A stretch of 53,246 bases of DNA, taken from the NCBI GenBank assembly GCA_020832415.1, contig JAFIES010000083.1:1-53246 (forward strand), written 5' to 3'. Position 1 is the stretch's first letter; each line of letters begins with the position of its first letter. Both the position numbers and the translations under genes were made by a program. The stretch comes from Balneolaceae bacterium (GTDB lineage Bacteria > Bacteroidota > Rhodothermia > Balneolales > Balneolaceae). The notes under the pieces were generated by a model that searched no databases, had not been told where the DNA came from, and worked only from the letters and a program-made list of their open reading frames with translations. Positions 51,013 to 53,246 of this stretch are shown here, one piece after another.

Positions 51013-51393
51013 ATGTCATACAGTTTTCGTGATCTAACGGTTTACAAGAAAGCATACTCATTGGCAATGGACGTATTCGAGATTACGAAATCATATCCAA
51101 AAGAAGAACGGTATGCACTTACTGATCAGCTCAGACGGTCTTCTCGTTCTGTTTGCAGGTCCATTGGTGAGGGTTATCGGAAACGGCAATATCCTAAACA
51201 CTTCAAGAGTAAAATAAGTGATGCAGATATGGAAAACAGTGAAACTCAAATATCCTTAGATTTTGCTTAATCATGTGGATATATCACATCAAAAACTAAT
51301 TCAGACCTGCGTGCTAAATCAGAAGAAGTTGGTAGAATGTTAAATCACATGATAGAAAATCCAAAAAAATATAAACAGAAATCCTCACAGTAA
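51013..51393 (+). pseudogene. Four-helix-bundle (S23-type) protein gene with an in-frame TAA
   Basis: The frame opens at ATG 51013 and reads MSYSFRDLTVYKKAYSLAMD, then LTDQLRRSSRSVCRSIGEGYR and FKSKISDADMENSETQ. A TAA interrupts at codon 86 (51268-51270). The same frame continues to 51393 with SCGYITSKTNSDLRAKSEEV and GRMLNHMIENPKKYK, which is the expected C-terminal half. In this family a lysine-type codon usually follows DFA, so AAA has probably become TAA. The intact protein would be about 126 residues. The family was first seen as 23S rRNA intervening-sequence proteins; its true role is unclear. It sits between kbl and tdh and is flanked by inverted repeats. Confidence 0.85.
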
Positions 51394-51411
51394 ATTAGAG
51401 GTTAGTAGAAA

Positions 51412-51435
51412 TTGCCTACTGTCAACTGCATACTA
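51412..51435. repeat. Right arm of imperfect inverted repeat flanking the four-helix-bundle gene
   Basis: TTGCCTACTGTCAACTGCATACTA is the reverse-complement counterpart of 50968-50990. It ends 39 nt before the tdh start codon. Both arms carry the same GTAGGCA-type motif. Confidence 0.5.
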
Positions 51436-51474
51436 TTAAAGGACTTGAAACTGATTTTAAAACACATAAACTAA

Positions 51475-52428
51475 ATGAATAAAATACTAATCACCGGGGC
51501 TTGTGGGCAGCTGGGCAGTGAACTTACCGAAGAGTTACGCAAGCGGCATGGAAACGATTATGTCATTGCATCGGATATATCAGAGCCGAAATCCTCGCTT
51601 TCAACCGGACCCTTTGAACATCTTGATGTACTGGACCGGGACCGGATTGAAGAGATAGTCGATAAACACAATATCGGCACCGTGTACCATCTTGCCGCCC
51701 TGCTATCTGCCACCGCAGAAAAGAACATCCATTTTGCGTGGAAACTAAATATGGATGGGCTTCTGAATATTTTAAATACAGCAAGAGAAAAATCCCTCGA
51801 AAGGGTCTTCTGGCCAAGCTCAATTGCAGTATTTGGTCCGGACGCACAAAAGGTGAAGACACCTCAAACGGCTGCATGCAATCCTACCACAGTGTATGGC
51901 ATCAGCAAACTGGCAGGGGAGCAGTGGTGCGCCTACTACCACAACAAATTTGGTGTAGATGTGCGCAGTTTGCGCTATCCCGGCCTTATCGGCTACAAAT
52001 CTATGCCCGGTGGCGGTACTACCGATTACGCCGTAGATATTTACCATAAAGCCCTGGAGGGTGAACCTTTCCACTGTTTCCTCGAAAAAGAGAGCGCCCT
52101 GCCAATGATGTACATGGCCGATGCGGTAAAAGCCACGATCGATCTGATGGAAGCTCCGTCAGAAAATATCACCATTCGTACAAGTTATAATGTATCTGCA
52201 ATCAGCTTTTCGCCCGAAGAGATAGCAGCTGCTATCAGCGGGCAGCTGGAAGGGTTTGAAATAACCTATACACCCGATCACCGGCAGGCTATTGCTGATT
52301 CATGGCCAGACAGCATCGACGACACACCCGCCCGCACAGACTGGGGCTGGGAGCCTTCGTTCGATCTTGAATCGATGACCGATGATATGCTGAAAAATCT
52401 CTCAGCCATGCTGAAAGAAGACGAGTAG
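51475..52428 (+). CDS. tdh: NAD-dependent L-threonine 3-dehydrogenase (epimerase/SDR type)
   Basis: The 317-residue protein has an extended short-chain dehydrogenase fold. The dinucleotide motif is TGACGQLGSELTEEL, followed by VYHLAALLSATAEKN and the catalytic YGISK (Tyr-x-x-x-Lys). The PGLIGYKSMPGGGTTDYAV loop is typical of the SDR-type threonine dehydrogenases. It would oxidise threonine to 2-amino-3-ketobutyrate, the substrate of the kbl product upstream. A UDP-sugar epimerase is the main alternative, but the kbl neighbour and the GGGTTDYAV loop favour threonine. It is followed with no gap by the TRIC gene. Confidence 0.9.
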   Translation: MNKILITGACGQLGSELTEELRKRHGNDYVIASDISEPKSSLSTGPFEHLDVLDRDRIEEIVDKHNIGTVYHLAALLSATAEKNIHFAWKLNMDGLLNILNTAREKSLERVFWPSSIAVFGPDAQKVKTPQTAACNPTTVYGISKLAGEQWCAYYHNKFGVDVRSLRYPGLIGYKSMPGGGTTDYAVDIYHKALEGEPFHCFLEKESALPMMYMADAVKATIDLMEAPSENITIRTSYNVSAISFSPEEIAAAISGQLEGFEITYTPDHRQAIADSWPDSIDDTPARTDWGWEPSFDLESMTDDMLKNLSAMLKEDE

Positions 52429-53061
52429 ATGAACGTTTCAGCCGAAGAGATACTGCTGATTATAGAAGCTGCCGGAACATTTGCATTTGCTGTTTCCGGT
52501 GCAATGGCAGCGATCCGCAGCAGGTACGATCTGTTCGGCATTTTTGTACTGGCCTTCGTAACAGCCATCGGCGGCGGTACCATTCGCGATCTGCTGATTG
52601 GCAACGTTCCCGTTACATGGCTCACCAACTCCCTCGCAATCTATTCGGTGCTGGCCGGATTTATCTTTACCCTGATCGTTTTCAAGCGAATCAACAAGCT
52701 GGAAGGCTGGCTTTTTACGTTTGATGCGGCCGGGCTTGGTCTTTTCACCGTAATGGGAACTCAGATCGGGCTTGAAGCGGGTATGAGTCCCGGCATCTCT
52801 GTAGCTCTCGGAGCCATAACCGGCTGTTTTGGTGGTGTGATTCGCGACGTTCTGGCGGGCGAACCACCACTTATCTTTCAAAAAGAGATCTATGCAATTG
52901 CAGCCGTTGTTGGAGGTATCATCTTTATCACAATTATCGAGCTGTTTGATACCCTTTTTATCGCTCAAGTTACCGGCATACTCATTATAATTCTCATCAG
53001 ATATATTGCCGTAAAAAGAGAACTTGGATTGCCGCGCTTTCAGCTGCCGGAGAAGTCGTAA
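52429..53061 (+). CDS. TRIC/UPF0126-family cation channel
   Basis: The 210-residue inner-membrane protein has about seven hydrophobic segments in two homologous halves. Each half has the signature glycine motif: GGGTIRDLLIGNVPVTWL and GGVIRDVLAGEPPLIFQ. These are the YadS/YicG-type relatives of the trimeric intracellular cation channel, which pass K+ and similar cations. The physiological role in bacteria is unsettled. It starts in the base right after the tdh stop (0 nt gap), so it belongs to the same transcript. Its last base overlaps the start of the first copy of the 51-bp repeat. Confidence 0.9.
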   Translation: MNVSAEEILLIIEAAGTFAFAVSGAMAAIRSRYDLFGIFVLAFVTAIGGGTIRDLLIGNVPVTWLTNSLAIYSVLAGFIFTLIVFKRINKLEGWLFTFDAAGLGLFTVMGTQIGLEAGMSPGISVALGAITGCFGGVIRDVLAGEPPLIFQKEIYAIAAVVGGIIFITIIELFDTLFIAQVTGILIIILIRYIAVKRELGLPRFQLPEKS

Positions 53062-53111
53062 GCCACATTGAAGCGTCCGAAGGTCCTTCAATCGTGGCGG
53101 GTTCACGACCA
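53061..53111. repeat. 51-bp structured direct repeat, copy 1
   Basis: This copy matches 53195-53245 in 50 of 51 positions and has the same orientation, with the starts 134 bp apart. Each copy contains a dyad, CCAC-ATTGAAG ... CTTCAAT-C-GTGG, that can fold as an 11-bp stem with one bulged C, plus a small GAAGG-T-CCTTC palindrome in the loop. The repeat ends in a GGCGGGTTCACG tail. It begins at the last base of the channel gene's stop codon. No T-run follows, so a plain terminator is unlikely. Confidence 0.8.
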
Positions 53112-53194
53112 TGCCTGTCTCAAACAAACTCACCACCCAACATACCACAACGCTGCGAGGTACAAGTACGCTCGAAGGTTGTTTAAAATAACTT

Positions 53195-53245
53195 AGCCAC
53201 ATTGAAGCGTCCGAAGGTCCTTCAATCGTGGCGGGTTCACGCCCA
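53195..53245. repeat. 51-bp structured direct repeat, copy 2
   Basis: This is the second copy, with C for A at repeat position 48, running to the edge of the window. The stretch 53112-53194 between the copies has no ORF that I believe. More copies may continue beyond the window. Confidence 0.8.
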
Positions 53246-53246
53246 G

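Overview
The window looks like a chromosomal segment of a Bacteroidota-related heterotroph, most likely of the Balneolota/Rhodothermota group and probably marine. The signs are two SusC/SusD outer-membrane uptake pairs, a type IX secretion (T9SS) sorting domain, the rpmB-rpmG-DUF4295 ribosomal cluster, several promoters of the Bacteroidota type (TTG, 17-20 nt, TAnnTTTG), a monomeric isocitrate dehydrogenase and many small lipoproteins. No prophage, integrase, transposase, CRISPR array or rRNA was seen. The lineage is inferred from gene content, not from a database comparison.

Layout. 1-5.8 kb: the 5' part of a sodium:solute symporter with a 29-residue membrane peptide just upstream, a secreted lactonase-type metallo-beta-lactamase protein, a putative M15 cell-wall peptidase and a large FG-GAP/ASPIC protein. 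6.0-19.2 kb: a nutrient-uptake locus with two susC-susD pairs on the minus strand. Divergent from them are a CBM9-like gene broken by an in-frame TAA, a family-10-like glycoside hydrolase and a small lipoprotein. Both susC genes have the same palindrome upstream (core TGGAACCGGTTCCA), the form expected for a LacI-family operator, so the locus looks like one sugar-responsive regulon. 19.3-33.4 kb: housekeeping genes argS, a SAM methyltransferase, a SAM hydrolase, dnaN, marR, the yqeY-cvpA-tyrS operon, rpmB-rpmG-DUF4295, gyrB and gyrA. 33.5-43.6 kb: an accessory stretch with a serine hydrolase, an AT-rich orphan lipoprotein, a DUF305/LVIVD pair, a 1200-residue T9SS cargo protein followed at once by a 43-47 residue leader-like peptide, and a GH16 glucanase. 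43.7-53.2 kb: isocitrate dehydrogenase, tRNA-Phe, recJ, an App1-type phosphatase and the threonine-degradation pair kbl-tdh. A small passenger element carrying a broken four-helix-bundle gene sits inside that pair. The segment ends with a TRIC/UPF0126 channel and two copies of a 51-bp structured repeat.

How it fits together. The cell probably binds glycans or glycan-like polymers at the surface (SusD, CBM9-like, ASPIC proteins), cuts them outside or in the periplasm (family-10-like hydrolase, GH16) and imports oligomers through SusC. The points most worth a second look are the shared operator, the leader-like peptide after the T9SS cargo gene, the inverted-repeat element in kbl-tdh, the 29-residue symporter companion, the two independent in-frame TAA codons and the terminal 51-bp repeats.
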